64,000 bases of DNA from Rhizoclosmatium globosum (GCA_002104985.1 MCGO01000152.1:1-64000), one strand, 5' to 3'. Counted from the first letter of the stretch, positions 46,705 through 58,991 are shown. A program made the numbers and translations. Notes: generated by a model from the letters alone, not told the origin.

Positions 46705-49631
46705 TCAACACCAAGCTTTCTCCAGGACTTTGACTTTCCACTCTTTACCAGAACCCAAACAAGAAACCGCATCGTTCCAGATATCTCCTTGGAATTCACA
46801 TGCAGCAACAACTTCCTCCACACAGTCCGCAACTATTGGATGGCCTTGCTTCACAAAATAGTTCCAACATCCTTGCGGGAATACACCCGACTTTTGCTTT
46901 TTAGCTTTACCAGTTCCTTTGCTTCCCTTTTTGCCAACTCGCAAGGCTTCCATCAATCCCGTAACTTCATCAATTGTTCCCGAACCTCCTCCAAAAGCAT
47001 CCCCTCTCAAAGCTTTCCATCCAACCTCACATCTCTCTTCGCGATCCCCTCCAAACCCAGCTTGTACAATCATACTAACTCGATCACTCCACTCTTCCAT
47101 CACCATAACTTCCGCATCCTTCGCCTCTGCAATGCTTTCAAACCCAAGCCCTTCCAAAACACGCTCCATATCCAAACAAACTTCCCAGTGCTTTCGAATT
47201 GGACTCCAAGCTGTTGCACCGACACGTTCAGTCTCGTCGCCGGGAAGTTCTCGGTCGTCATTGTCATCATCCCATAGGAACTTAAACGCCTTTTCAGGGG
47301 CAGTAAGGACCAAGGCCGTGTAAACAGTTTCAACGATAGGTTCTGACGGCTCGTCATCCATACTTCCAGCTTTTACCCACTGCGTAAACAAAGTTTTGGC
47401 GTGAGCCATCGTTTCCGGGTGAGAATACTGTGCTGCAAGTGGAAACAACGCGTCCTGAAGCTGGGGGAGCAAGAAATCATCCGTGTTTGGTTCAGATGGA
47501 AACCAGGGAATGGTATCAAGGACAGGGAAGAGAATCTTTGAAGTGAACCAAGGTGTCCATCCACGAAGGTTTCGCCAGTGTGGTAGAATGAACAAAATAA
47601 AGACTCGCCAAACTGATGGGTGGCGTTCTTGTGGTAGAAGCGTTTCGAAGGCTGTGAGAGCTTTTTGGGGGTCTAGTCGGTTAGAGAGGGCCAGAGTGGA
47701 TAAATCACTCAAAAGCGCTGCGCGTATGGTTGGCGATTGAGATAGAGCAATTTTCAAGAGGTGGGACAGATGCGTCGAAGACGGTAAGAACCGGTAAAAG
47801 CCTGCACGAAGAGGATTGGGCAGGAGAATATGAGTTTTCGAGGGCGGCGTTGGGATGCTTGTGTCTGTGTATTCGATAGCAGTGATTGCATTGGATTCCA
47901 AGTCAACGAATTGATATGAGAAAGGAATGCAACGCGTTTGAGGCTGAACGGATTTGTTCTCCTTCCAAAGGGTGAAATGTTCTTGACGGAGAGTGTTTGT
48001 CTTTTCATCAATAAAGACGACAGGATGCCCTTCCAGTTCAATCCATTGTTTGAAAACAATTGCTAAGTTTCCAGAAGCATCGTAATTCTGAAGCACATCA
48101 ATGAAGTCCTGAGAAGTGACGTTTTTGAAAGCGTGGGCAGTCAAGAAATCTGCTAAAATATTATTCCAACTATCTGCGCTTCCAGACTTCCAGTTTACCC
48201 AATGTTCAAACATCCGAATAACACTGGCACCTTTTTTATACGCTATAAAATAATTTTAGTGAGTTGAAAGAAAGTCGACCCACAATACACACCTATATAA
48301 TCAAAGGTTCCCTCCACTTGCATCCTTGTCGTCACATCATGTACCATCGGATGTGTCCAAAAAGATGAGTCTGATTCAAACCCAAGAGAATCTTCATTCT
48401 CAAAGAAATAGTCCCATACATTCCACTCAGGCTTCCATGCCGCGATTGGAGCATATTCACCCCAATCCGCGAGAGCTTCATTGATCCACAAGTCGTCCCA
48501 CCACTTCATCGTGACGAGGTTTCCAAACCACTGATGCACAAGCTCATGAGATACTAACAGAGCGACATCCATCTTGTCTGAGGGTGAAGCAGTTGCTGGA
48601 GGAAGTAGAAGGAGGGAAGATTGGAAAAGGCAAAGACCATATGACTCTAAGGCTTCACCATCAAAATAGGGGATGGGAAAGATGTCCAGTTTGGGAAGAG
48701 AATAAGGAGTCTTGTAGATCTTTTCCAATGTGCTAAGGGAATTGACAGCCGCTTCTAGGGCAAATCTAATGAGTAAAATGTTTAGTTGCCATGGATTCGA
48801 AGACTACATGAATTTGTACCTTGCATCTACTTCTTGCCCGGGAGGACAATATACTCGAACAGGAATATCACGAGTTCCTGAGGATATTCCTTCCACGAAA
48901 GACATAACACCCATAGCCCAGGCGACGTTATAAGTAGACATTGGCGGTGTTTTCTCGAATATCCACAGCTTCAACGCATCCGATACTTCAGCTACCTCAC
49001 GGACAGGAGCGTTTGACACAACAGTGTATACTTTTGGTGCAGTGATTGAAATTTCAAAGGAGGCCTTCAGGGCAGGGTGGTCAAAGCACGGGAACACGTG
49101 GCGGGGTCCTGCACCATCTGGTTCCAAGTTTGTGGCAAGAACAAAGTCTGCGAACGTGAGAGGCTGGTCGGAATCACCCGATGAGTCATCACTCCACTCA
49201 TCATCATCCTCCGCTTCAACGGGACAGCGCACAAAGCCAATGTGATCCATGAACCCAATTGTCCCTTCAAAGGCAATTTGCAGTTCGAATTCAGGGATGG
49301 AAGCCTCAAAGGCTGTTGTTTGGACAGTTTGGAGGGTAAAGAGCAGGGCAACAACATCGTCTGAGATACGGTCGATGCTCCGCGTGTCCAGGCTGATCTT
49401 TGTCTTTCCGAGTTTGACAATCAGTTTTGCTGATGTCACTTTGATGCTTTTTGCAGCATTGATGTTGATTTGGGTAGTTTGAGCCACAGTTTGAATGTTG
49501 GTGAAGGACAGCCCAATTTGAACAGTGCCAGTGAAAGGAACATTTGACGTAGTCGGAAGAAGCACTGACTCAGGGGGAACTCTAACGGACACACAGTACC
49601 ACTCGGGCTTAATTTGTGTTGCGTCGGTCAT
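46705..49631 (-). CDS. M1 family zinc aminopeptidase with divergent GAMEN motif
   Basis: Three exons (49631-48820, 48765-48293, 48242-46705) give 940 residues. The zinc-binding HELVHQWFGN is at 344-353 with the third ligand E367 in WINEALA, and the catalytic tyrosine is kept in AYKKGASVIRM. The exopeptidase motif GAMEN reads EALES (308-312), so only its glutamate is conserved. An N-terminal beta domain and a long C-terminal ERAP1_C-like helical domain complete the fold. The protein probably trims N-terminal residues from peptides, but N-terminal recognition may be altered. An ATG at 49706 lies partly within the adjacent MITE-like element, so I prefer 49631. Confidence 0.85.
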
Positions 49632-49673
49632 TCGCGTGAACTTTTTCGAAGTATTAATTGTAAAAATTATAGG

Positions 49674-50012
49674 TAAAGCAAAGAGCGAAAAAGTTGCTCC
49701 TTTCAAATTTCAAATTCAAATTCAAATTCTAATTCTAATTCCAATCCAAACCTTCCATATTGCAGCACTAACGTCAACAGCTAGGTTTGAGAGATAATCA
49801 TTCTTAGTCTTGACAAAAACCTTCTTGTTGCCACAATGACCAAGTAGATGAATGTGGATTGTACATATTGGAAGGTCGTATCAACAAAAGGCACTCTTTT
49901 GAATTCATCTGTGTCTATTTCAGGCCATCAACAAGAGCAAGGATGCTTTTCTTGGTTTTTGAATTTTGAATTTTGAATTTTGAAAGGGGCAACTTTTTCG
50001 CTCTTTGCTTTA
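49674..50012. mobile_element. MITE-like element with about 45-bp terminal inverted repeats
   Basis: The left end starts TAAAGCAAAGAGCG and the right end finishes with its exact reverse complement. The inverted match continues inward for about 45 bp (AAAAAGTTGC, CCTTTCAAA, then TTCAAA-type repeats) with few mismatches. ATAGG flanks both ends (49669-49673 and 50013-50017), giving a 5-bp target-site duplication; alternatively the terminal TA on each side is the duplication, as in Tc1/mariner. The 339-bp element has no transposase. It overlaps the 3' end of the LRR gene and sits 43 bp upstream of the aminopeptidase start codon. No second copy was noticed in the window. Confidence 0.75.
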
Positions 50013-51762
50013 ATAGGTATATGTATTCCATTTCATCATCCCCTGAATACCTGCACCCCTCCCAGTTTGGAACAGTCTCAAAAAGACTACGTTCACATTC
50101 CAATAGTTGTAATTGAATAACTCGTAATGGCTCCAGACTCTTGTTGTTTGTTCGCTCACAGCGCAGTATCTGAAGCGAAAATATTTCAGCAAGTGGTAAA
50201 ACATCCGTGACAGCTGTATCCGAGATGCTCAATTCTGTCAAGGTTTCGTGGCCTTTGAGAAAAGACAAATCCGAGAAGTCAAAGTTGCCATGAAGTATCA
50301 CCCTGCTCAGACGCTTAAGTGACGCCAAAGCCTTAACGTCTTCATTTGTTAACATGGCTTCGAAGGCTATTAAATGCTTGAGCTGAGTAGAATTGGCTAT
50401 TGGGTTCAGACTTTTTACGAGAGTTGATGCCACATACAATTCCTTCAACTCTGTTAAGGCTCCAAGTGCAGTCACATCTGCAACCATTGTATTGCTCAAA
50501 TCTAGAATTTCTAAACTTGTTAGGTTCTTCAGCGCAGTTATGTCAGATACAGAAGTGTCTTTGAGGTTCAGCGATTTAAGTTGAGTACAGTTCTGCAGTT
50601 GATTTAAAGTGCCCACTCGAGTTTGACACAAGTTGATGGTTCGCAGCTGGGTCATTTCTGTCATAAAGTTTGAGCAATTGAGGTTTGAAGCTCCTTGCAA
50701 ATCAATATATCGTAAATTAACCAACGATGCCAATACAGAGAAATCAAACGCACTACTATGACCAAGTTTCAAACATTTTAGGTTGATAAGGTGACCTAGC
50801 GGCGATAAATCCAAAAGCTCATCTGAAACTAAAACCAGTGATTCCAGGCACTGGAGACCTTTTAACGGTGAAACATTAAAAGCATTTTGGACATAGAGGA
50901 CAAGTTCTTTGAGGTTTCCGAGAAACCAAAAGACGGATAGATTTGTTGCATATTCAGCGTCAAGTTCAAGATATTTTAGTGAAGTGATGGATCCAATACT
51001 ATTCAGATTCATTGAGCTCCAACCCTGTACTTCCAACCGCTCTATGCCAATTGGATCTTTTCCTCTTTGATGATTCAGGACGGGTCCAATTTTAGTCACG
51101 ACGGCTACTTTCAGTTCTCGTAAATTCCTGCAACAAGTGACTTCTGCAAAATCGTCATTACAACCAAGAACTTCAAGTACCCTTAATTTGGGTGGATGGC
51201 ACTCCGGGGTAAATTGAACAACATTCGACTTCAGCTGTTCTAGATTCACCAAAAGCTTCCAAGGAACATAACAATCAAAAGAGCGAATATCAAGTCTTTT
51301 CAGGATCACGAAGTGTATCAAATCCTGTGAGCAAGGAAAATACCGCCATAGAAACAAGCTACTCAACCAACCAGAGTGGGAGCCAACCAGCCTCCTGTAA
51401 TCGTAATTGCGATGTACATATGTATCTGGGTTCGGTACGCGGGCCACGACAGAGTCAATCCAGCGAGTTGAATCAAGTGAAGCTGCTTTCACGGACGGGC
51501 CAATACTTTGAAGAAGCGTCCCAATATAAGGAGAGCCAAGCTCAATCTTTAGATTCATTCTGCCAATGTGTCTTAATCGAGCCTCAGAGAAGTATTTGCA
51601 TGTTGAGAGGAGAAGAAGGATATCCTGTTGACAAAGTCCGCAGTCGTAAACAAGATATGGATGGATCAAGAACAAGGCATGAGTGATTAATGCCACAGTA
51701 GAGGTTTGAATCGTGGTTAATGTCGGCTGGCATCGGGTGTTTGGTGTTGAACTGTGGGTCAT
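49915..51762 (-). CDS. Leucine-rich-repeat protein with MITE-encoded C-terminus
   Basis: Intronless, 615 residues. The N-terminal 80 residues are helical (possibly a divergent F-box). From about 150 to 560 there are roughly 17 LRRs of 22-23 residues with the pattern LxxLxxLxLxxTxVxDxxxL, resembling bacterial-internalin-like or plant-type repeats (LTSLEILDLSNTMVADVTAL). LRRs give protein-binding surfaces; the partner is unknown. The last 32 residues (KQRAKKLPLSKFKIQNSKTK onward) are encoded by the inserted MITE-like element, so the original stop has been lost or lies beyond the insertion. No signal peptide is clear. Confidence 0.8.
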   Translation of the reverse strand: MTHSSTPNTRCQPTLTTIQTSTVALITHALFLIHPYLVYDCGLCQQDILLLLSTCKYFSEARLRHIGRMNLKIELGSPYIGTLLQSIGPSVKAASLDSTRWIDSVVARVPNPDTYVHRNYDYRRLVGSHSGWLSSLFLWRYFPCSQDLIHFVILKRLDIRSFDCYVPWKLLVNLEQLKSNVVQFTPECHPPKLRVLEVLGCNDDFAEVTCCRNLRELKVAVVTKIGPVLNHQRGKDPIGIERLEVQGWSSMNLNSIGSITSLKYLELDAEYATNLSVFWFLGNLKELVLYVQNAFNVSPLKGLQCLESLVLVSDELLDLSPLGHLINLKCLKLGHSSAFDFSVLASLVNLRYIDLQGASNLNCSNFMTEMTQLRTINLCQTRVGTLNQLQNCTQLKSLNLKDTSVSDITALKNLTSLEILDLSNTMVADVTALGALTELKELYVASTLVKSLNPIANSTQLKHLIAFEAMLTNEDVKALASLKRLSRVILHGNFDFSDLSFLKGHETLTELSISDTAVTDVLPLAEIFSLQILRCERTNNKSLEPLRVIQLQLLECERSLFETVPNWEGCRYSGDDEMEYIYLLKQRAKKLPLSKFKIQNSKTKKSILALVDGLK

Positions 51763-52050
51763 TCAGAGGAGGAGAAAAAAGTCTTACAATTTCCCAGCAT
51801 TTAAGCGTTTAAGGATGAAACAACCTTTTTATTGCTCTTCGGCAAAATAATCGCATGTGTTTCTTGTTTTTTTAGGAAGGAGAAGTGTTTACATTAACAT
51901 CGCAGAGTGTGAACGAGAGAGGTGGAGGACACAGCCTCAAAATACCAACATTTAGAGGATGGCCCAGGCCTAAGCAAGACCAATTTGAGAGCTGTACCAA
52001 TTCGAAATTCAGTTCTTCCACTTCTCCCCACTTTTCTTCCAAAATCCTTA

Positions 52051-53590
52051 ATGGCTCCATCACCGCCGGTGACCGGCGACATGAAGGTTCCGTTAATGAA
52101 GCTGAATCGAATGCCCGATGTGATTGTGCTTGGCTTTGCCTTCTTCTTTGTGTTTACTGGTCTCTCTGCCTGTGTTGTAAGTCTTCAGTAGTTAGGGTTA
52201 ACTACAACAAGTTGAGTAGTGGTGAACTGAGGCCCTTCTAGAAAATGGCATCGACTATTCTGCCACCTAGTCAGGTAGCTTTCCCTGAGCTTGGATCGCT
52301 GTACCTGTCATTTGCTTTCTTTGCTCTCTTTGGGGCTGCTCCAATTGTAGACAAGATTGGTGTTAGGTGTGTCTCCTCTGTTCTCCACAGGCTGTCGGAT
52401 TGCAATTATGTCTAATTCTTTTACTTTATTGGTAGGCCAGCTATGTTCTTTGCGTCTTTGACCTACTGCGCATTCGCATTTGCCAATGTTGGAGCTCTAA
52501 TTCATAGTGGTGATGCCAACACCCAGCTCGGTATCTTGCTACCATCCGCTATTCTTATCGGATTTGGGGCTTCAATTTTGTGGGCTTCGGAGGGTACTTG
52601 TAAGTCTAATCTATTAGTAAGAGTTTGGCTTCAGTCTCAAGTTCAAAAATAGATCTAATGCGTTGTGCAACAAAACAAACGATTGGTCGATACAGTGGAG
52701 TCTTCTTTGCGATTTATTGCGGATCGGCAGCGTTCTCTCCGCTTTTTACCGCCTTGATGCTGCAAGCGAACGTTGACAAGATAACAGCATTCGGTCTCCT
52801 TGGTGGCTTTAGCGTTCTCGGTTCATGTATCTTGATATACATCTGGTCACGGCCTGATCCGTCCAACCCTGACGTTGAACCAACACCCGAGTCCGAAAAA
52901 TCCCAAACTCCACTATTCCTCCAATCCGCACAGATAATCATTTCACCCAAAATGCTCCTCGTTTCAGTTCTCGTCTATTTTTACACTTGGGAATTCGCTT
53001 TCATCAATGCGTGTATCCCGCTCTTTATCAAAACAAGCGATTCAATACTCGACCTCCGAAACAAACTTTACCTCTCAGCACTCTTTGGCGTGGTCATCAT
53101 CTTTACATGTCTATTTATCGGGAAAATCACAGATCGTGTCCAAAGCCCGTGGAAAATGATGCTTGGGAACTCAGTCATCTATTTGACGTGCTTCCTTGCC
53201 ATGGGCCTGCATCCGGACCCAATGAACAACTATCCGCTTCTCTGTTGCGTAAATATTCTTTGGGCGATAGCTGAAGCCGTCACCGTGAACCAGTTGTACA
53301 AGATCATCGGCGGCTTATTCGCAGCAAATCCAACCGCGTATTCGAGTTTCAAGTTTCATCAGAGTCTTGGACAATCGATCGCGTACTTTTCAAGTGGGCG
53401 TATGTTGACTGCAGAAAAAATTCCGGACGTGAAGATCTGGATGCCACTTTTGGGAGGGTTCATGGTTGTCGCGTGCATTTGTACTTGGATTGTAACCAAA
53501 GATATTTCTTGGGCTCCTCCAAGTGGTAAAAAAGATACCGTTGTGTTGGAAGAAGTGAAAGAAGGCGACTCTTTGATGACTGCCAAATAA
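52051..53590 (+). CDS. UNC93-like MFS transporter 4
   Basis: Four exons (52051-52176, 52242-52366, 52436-52599, 52653-53590) give 450 residues. It is a dispersed paralogue of the transporters at 0.9-11.2 kb, with the same N-terminal signature (MKLNRMPDVIVLGFAFFFVF), LPPSQVAFPELGSLYLSF, FGASILWASEG, RYSGVFFAIYCG and SRPDPSNP loop. Two of its introns interrupt the same codons as in transporter 2, indicating common descent with older introns. An in-frame ATG at 51922 would add 43 residues without family support. Substrate unknown. Confidence 0.84.
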
Positions 53591-53688
53591 CAACATCGTT
53601 ATTTCGTTAAAGAATTGTGAAATACTAAATATTGTGTCCTCTTAACCCCCATAAAGAATAAATACCTCTTATTAAAATTCTGTTGTGA

Positions 53689-54336
53689 ATGGCCAACGTC
53701 CCCTTTTCCCAACTTCCTAAGCCAAATCGGATTCGCATCACCGGATTAAGTGGATCTGGTAAATCACATCTAGGTGCCCGTCTTGCAATCTTGCTCTCAG
53801 TTCCACATGCACAAGAAGACTCGTTCCACTTCTCCACAAAAGACTTCATCATGGACGACAAGCAAACGGTTGACGCCAGAACGCTTGCTTTCACAACTGC
53901 CAATGCATCGAAAGGATATGTTACGGACGGCTTTTGGCGGGACATCAATCACATAATGATGCCACAGATCAATGTGGTGATAGAGTTACAATACCCGATC
54001 TATATCATTCTGTGGCGGTTGTTGAAGAGGAGTGTATGGCGGTGTTGGACGGGTGAGAAGTTGTGGGGAACAGACAATGTGGAGACTGTCTGGAGTCACT
54101 TGAAGCTGTGGGATAACGACAACGTTTTTGGACAGACGATTCGTGTTTGGTGGAATGGAAGTGAAGAGCCTCAGAGTGCAAAGGGAAAACTGAGGAGAGA
54201 TTGGTTTAGAGAAGGTTGGCCAGAGCGGGGAATTGTTCCTCAAGAATACTGTTGGACGGGTGATCGCGTGTTACTTGTTTTCAAACATCCAACTGAGCTT
54301 GATGTATGGCTCCGAGAGGTTGAAAAAATGAATTAA
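53689..54336 (+). CDS. P-loop kinase, topology-modulation/adenylate-kinase-like
   Basis: Intronless, 215 residues. Walker A is GLSGSGKS at about 19-26. The following helix, the Asp-containing segment near 45-60, a YVTDGFWRD strand and YPIYIILWRLLKRSVWR lid-like stretch match the family of small kinases annotated as 'topology modulation protein' or AAA_17/AAA_18 P-loop NTPases, which is common in bacteria and patchy in fungi. The substrate is not known for these proteins. Lack of introns and family distribution leave transfer from bacteria possible. Confidence 0.7.
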   Translation: MANVPFSQLPKPNRIRITGLSGSGKSHLGARLAILLSVPHAQEDSFHFSTKDFIMDDKQTVDARTLAFTTANASKGYVTDGFWRDINHIMMPQINVVIELQYPIYIILWRLLKRSVWRCWTGEKLWGTDNVETVWSHLKLWDNDNVFGQTIRVWWNGSEEPQSAKGKLRRDWFREGWPERGIVPQEYCWTGDRVLLVFKHPTELDVWLREVEKMN

Positions 54337-54388
54337 AAACTCAAGAATATGTTTATGATAATGATATGTATGCTACTTTTCTCGCATT

Positions 54389-57300
54389 CTATAACCCCCA
54401 CTCTCCATAATGATAAGGACACACGTTCTCCTTCTCAATGCCCAAATCTAGACAAACGACAATACGACCATCTCCTTTCCGTCTCTCAGTCTTACAATTC
54501 AGTATCGTCGAGCAGTACAAGATACATTCGCACGTCCCCTCAGAATCAATCATCTTGCAGCCACATTCACAAGCTCCAAAATCAGGAGGATTGTTTTTCG
54601 AGTCAGAAGAAGATCCAGAAGCTTCTTGTATCGCACTATCCAATACTTCAAGAAGAAACTGACCACTATCCATTTTAGTTGTCGATTGACTCTCAAACAC
54701 GCGAATCCGTTTGTTCGGTTCTGTAATATTCGTATCCTCTGTTCTCGTCGATGAACAAGACACATTCTCTCCTCCACATGAGTTTCTCAATGAACGAGAC
54801 CCAGATCCACTGCTACTCTGTGAATACGTTCGCTTTGCTTTCACACCTCCGCCTTGAGGAGTATTAGTGTCCACGACTCCCAAAGCAGATCGATTGGAAG
54901 ATGTACGCGATATGTTGGATGAGCTACGAGATAATGAAGGGTTCGGTGAATTCCTTGAGAGCTGGTTGGCTGACGTTGGATTTGCATTTCCAAACGCCCG
55001 TTTTGGGGCTTGTTTTTGTAAAGAGACGTCAGATACTGATCGAGATAAGAGTGCACCGAGACGCGATGTTGGTACAGATGAGGAGGAAGGTTTTGGTGAT
55101 TCAAAGTGGAAGGTGGCAGAACGAGTAATGCGGTTTGGTGAAATAGGAGTTGGAGAAACTTCACTTGCAGCATTCACAGCATTTAATGGAGCTGTTGCAG
55201 GTTCCTTACTGGTTTCTTTCTCTGCATCTGACAGAAGCCGACTAATGTCTCCTTCATCATCAAGCGACATCACTGGCTCAACTGCTTTGGGAGTCTCGAG
55301 ATTATCATTGGATGCTGCACGTTTTCCATCATCGGGAGTCGCTGACATGCTCTGTTCACTGGTTTCAATATCCTCTTTCTGTGGCACAGCTTCCTTCTTG
55401 GGTACAGCCACAAAATACTTTCCAAGCACAGTTTGAACAGGACTATTTTGCAGACTACGTTTCCCGCCGCCCCCTCCAAGTAGAGACTTCTTAGCAGGTG
55501 TTGCACTCCCAGAAACACTCTTCTTCGCCCCAACTACAGCAGGACTGTTAAACGCACTTGAAGCAGAAGCTTGCAGAGTCCTCTCGCGATCATGTCGAAG
55601 ATTCACTGGCGAAGAGACAGAAGCAACACGTGATCGAGTAGAAGCAGCAGGCGTAGATCCACCACTCTGAACAACCGTCTCAGGAGAAGTATCCCTACCC
55701 CCATCCTCCTCTTCACCTTGCACCACCGCAGTCTCAACCTCAACAGGCTTCTCATACCCCTTCCAAACACGTTCAGGAGCTTTACCCAACTCCACCACTT
55801 CAGCCCTCCCAACCAAATGTTCTCTCACCTTCCCCTTCTCCCCAACCTCCTCACTCACACGTCCAAGCCCCCACACTCTCACAACATAGTCATCACTACA
55901 CGTTACAAATCCGTCCCCAGCCAACCCAGTCTTGACAAAATCAACCGCAGTCACGCCTTTTCCTTTCACAACGACAGCGTCCCTAAACTCCCCGCCTTTC
56001 GTCAAGTCAAAGAGATACGCGTCTGTAGACGACCCACAGGCGACGGTTGATGCGTCCGGCGATACGGCTATTTTGATGTAGAAGTTGTCGATTGCGAGGG
56101 AGGGAGCTGTGAATTGGCGTTGTGGGTGGAAGGTGGTTGATGTTGTTGGGTATTCGTGGATTGAGTTGTCTTTGGATGTGGCGTAGAGGCGGGATCCTGT
56201 TGGGTCTAGCGCCATTGATGTGAAGCCTGACGACGAGTGTCAGCTGATCCATGAAGAAATAAGAAAATGATCGAGACAATCATTACCATATACGCGACCG
56301 CTGGTGGTTGGTGGCGGGGAAGAGGTTTGGACTGGTTCATGGGGCCTTGAACGGATGTCCCAGAACTTGATCAGTCTAAGTGGATGTGATAAATGAGTAC
56401 GTATTTTGGTTGTTTTCATTTCGAATACCCGTCTGATGCGCCCGCAGATGCCAGCAAGTTTGGATTATGGATGAGGTATTTTACGGACACGACTGATTGG
56501 ACTGAAGTTCCTGTTGCGCTAACGCTAGTTGATGCCTATGTACAAATGTGTTACGTTAGCGTAAACATTGATGGATGGGCTGGTCTTCGAACTTACACGC
56601 CGTTTCTTCTTTGGTGCATTCGTAAACAGTGAATGTGCATCCAAGATCTCATGAACTGGCTTCTGGGTATATTCTGCGAAACAATACGCTTAGATTGAGA
56701 TTTCAATAAAGACTTGTTAACAGACCGTCGCCAATCATTGTTCCAGTACATCGGACATCGAAAAGTGCAACAGTCCCATCCCGTGATGCTGTCGCAAATG
56801 TGTCTAAAAAATCGTGTAAATAAGAGAGGGCTGTCACAATATATGATTATCGCCACTCACTTGGTTGTGCTTCACTGAATGTTACATTCTTGACGCTTGA
56901 ACGATGCCTTCCCAACACTGATACCACTTTGTGAGTTTCAACATCCCATAACTTACAGGTTTGATCCCCAGACGATGTTATCTGATCGTTGTGTTGGCTG
57001 AGAAACAATCGAAACGGTGAATGATTAACATACGATGAAGTGGTCATCAGGGGTCCACAAAAGATCGATAATATTGTTATTGTGACACTGCCAAGACTCT
57101 ATCACGAGATCTGTATAGTTCAGGTTTAGTCAACGCTGTTGAGAAGGGTAGGTATGTCCGAACATCAACACATCATAGTGAACGAAGAGGAGAAGGGTCG
57201 CCATCAACTGAGAAACAAACTTACCTTCAGCGTTTAATGAAGTATCGAGTATAGTGAGAACGCCGTTCTCGCTCCCAATAGCCAGGTACTTTCCATCATT

Positions 57301-57448
57301 TGAGACTGTGGTTTCGCACGATAGTTTAAAGATTAATGAATTATTAGTGTTATTGAGTGGTTTTGAGGCTCAGGATTTGAGCAGATTGGAGTAGGTTGCG
57401 GAGGGGGCACAACGTCGCCAAGAACCACCATTTACTGCCTCCCAGCAT
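54389..57448 (-). CDS. DTL: CDT2/DTL-like WD40 substrate receptor of CRL4
   Basis: Exons 57305-57225, 57110-57034, 56981-56861, 56803-56726, 56673-56599, 56510-56429, 56375-56287 and 56226-54389 join in frame. WD repeats run through LAIGSENGVLTILD, IITSSGDQTCKLWDVE, FATASRDGTVALFDVR, LLASAGASDGLIKFWDIR and GFTSMALDPTGSRLYATSKD, the last highly typical of CDT2. A long Ser-rich tail contains a PIP box, QTVLGKYF (55412-55435), as in animal CDT2. The protein would direct CRL4 ubiquitination of PCNA-bound substrates such as Cdt1 during S phase. The first coding exon is uncertain; a short one at 57448-57436 (MLGG) fits the reading phase, but a larger one further upstream may exist. Confidence 0.8.
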
Positions 57449-58536
57449 CCATTCCAACCATGCCACCAGTCTAGAAACACAGCAATACATGTATGCTTTG
57501 ATTATTACGGGATACGACGCGTCCGAAGTCTGAATTGAGGCGTGATCAAAGTGTGTCCGAGATGGTGGAGCATCGACACCGAAAAGCGACTGAACAGCGT
57601 TTGCTTCTCGATTCAGAGCACATCCAATTCAAACTCTCTCACACGCACTTCCTCTTCCACTTCCTCTTTCAAGGCCACGCACCATAGTTGAATCCACAGG
57701 CATACGAGTTTGCCAATCCTTCAAATCGATCTGTTTCGCGCGAAGACAACATCGACACACCGCGAGAAAAGGCCAAGTTTGCTAAGAGAGAAAAGAGAGA
57801 AAGGAGGGAAAGGAGGGAAAGGAGGGGAAACACAGAGCATTAGTTCACTTCAAACACTAAACTAAACCTAATAAAAAAGAGGGGAACCCACGGCCAGCAA
57901 ACCCAGGCTTTCCTAGTCGACTTCCGTTTAACGTTAAGCCACGGTGTTCACGCGTCCAGAGGTGTCGGTGCAGCGACGATGACGACCGTGACATTGTTTT
58001 TTGTTGGTTGTCCGACTTTCTTCAACTAGGTCAATTCTATCCTCAAAAAGTGTCCAGACTTTGGTCCCCGTTTCCTCACCTTCTTAATCATCTGGACATC
58101 AAAAGTTATTGAAGGAAGAATCTAATCGTTGATTCAAATGTTGCAATGTACCGAACAGTTGACTGAATTTCATAGGAACTCTTCCTAGTACGTCCGACCG
58201 TCGGGAATCAATCAGCGCTTTGTAATTTATTTTATTCTTTATTAATTCAAGATTGCAGGAATCATCAAAAGTCACTTGAGGTTGGAAAATGCCTGAACTT
58301 ACGTCGTCCGAACAAGATGAGAAATTATTGCTTATAGCAAAACACCGTCTCATTAGTATAGTAAAGGGTTAATGAACTGATCGTCAGTGTTTCGTACGGG
58401 AGTGCACGAGAGTCGTTACGGAATCTACTCATGCATAACAAATGGAAGATCGCTCTTAATAAAGATTGTAAGTTCCTGTATAAATTCATTTTTTCTTTGT
58501 TATTCTTTCTCTCTTCTATATTATTTCATTTCAAAA
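57449..58536. other. Intergenic, no gene seen
   Basis: About 1.1 kb between divergent genes. It has a purine-rich tract with repeated GGAGGGAAA units around 57790-57830. No splice-compatible coding sequence was found, although the missing first exon of the CDT2-like gene could lie near 57450-57700. Confidence 0.45.
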
Positions 58537-58768
58537 ATGGCCGCCAAAGCAAAAGCCCGAACTCTCATCGTTCGTCTCGTATCTTCAGCCGGAACTGGAT
58601 TCTTTTACACAACGACCCGAAGAAGAGCTTTGGGTACTAAGCTGCAGCTTATGAAGCACGATCCTATTGGTGAGTGTTCCTTTCGAATCATCTCTCTGAC
58701 CTGAGACTGACCAACCACTCCATTACTTAGTCAACCAGCATGTTCTGTTTGTGGAAGGAAAGAAGTAA
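58537..58768 (+). CDS. Mitochondrial large-subunit ribosomal protein bL33m
   Basis: Two exons (58537-58669, 58731-58768) with a 61-bp intron; 56 residues. The sequence TLIVRLVSSAGTGFFYTT, the basic RRRALGTKLQLMKHDPI and the ending VNQHVLFVEGKK are diagnostic of L33, with the small size usual for the mitochondrial form. It belongs to the 54S/39S mitoribosome large subunit. The cysteine pairs of zinc-binding L33 forms are absent. Confidence 0.92.
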
Positions 58769-58991
58769 ACTTGGGTCTATGTATCAAAGGACCACTAGCA
58801 TAATGAGTTGATGATGAGGGTTGAAAGGGTGAAAGCATGATCAAATAAAGGCACTGTGTATCTATTAAGCCAACTGATACTCTATCAATGCACACATAAC
58901 TACAATCGACAATCATAACTTCAACTCTCATTGAGCTGATGAACCAGTTTTCTTTTTTTCGCTCACCAACAAACAAACCAAACTTGTCAAC

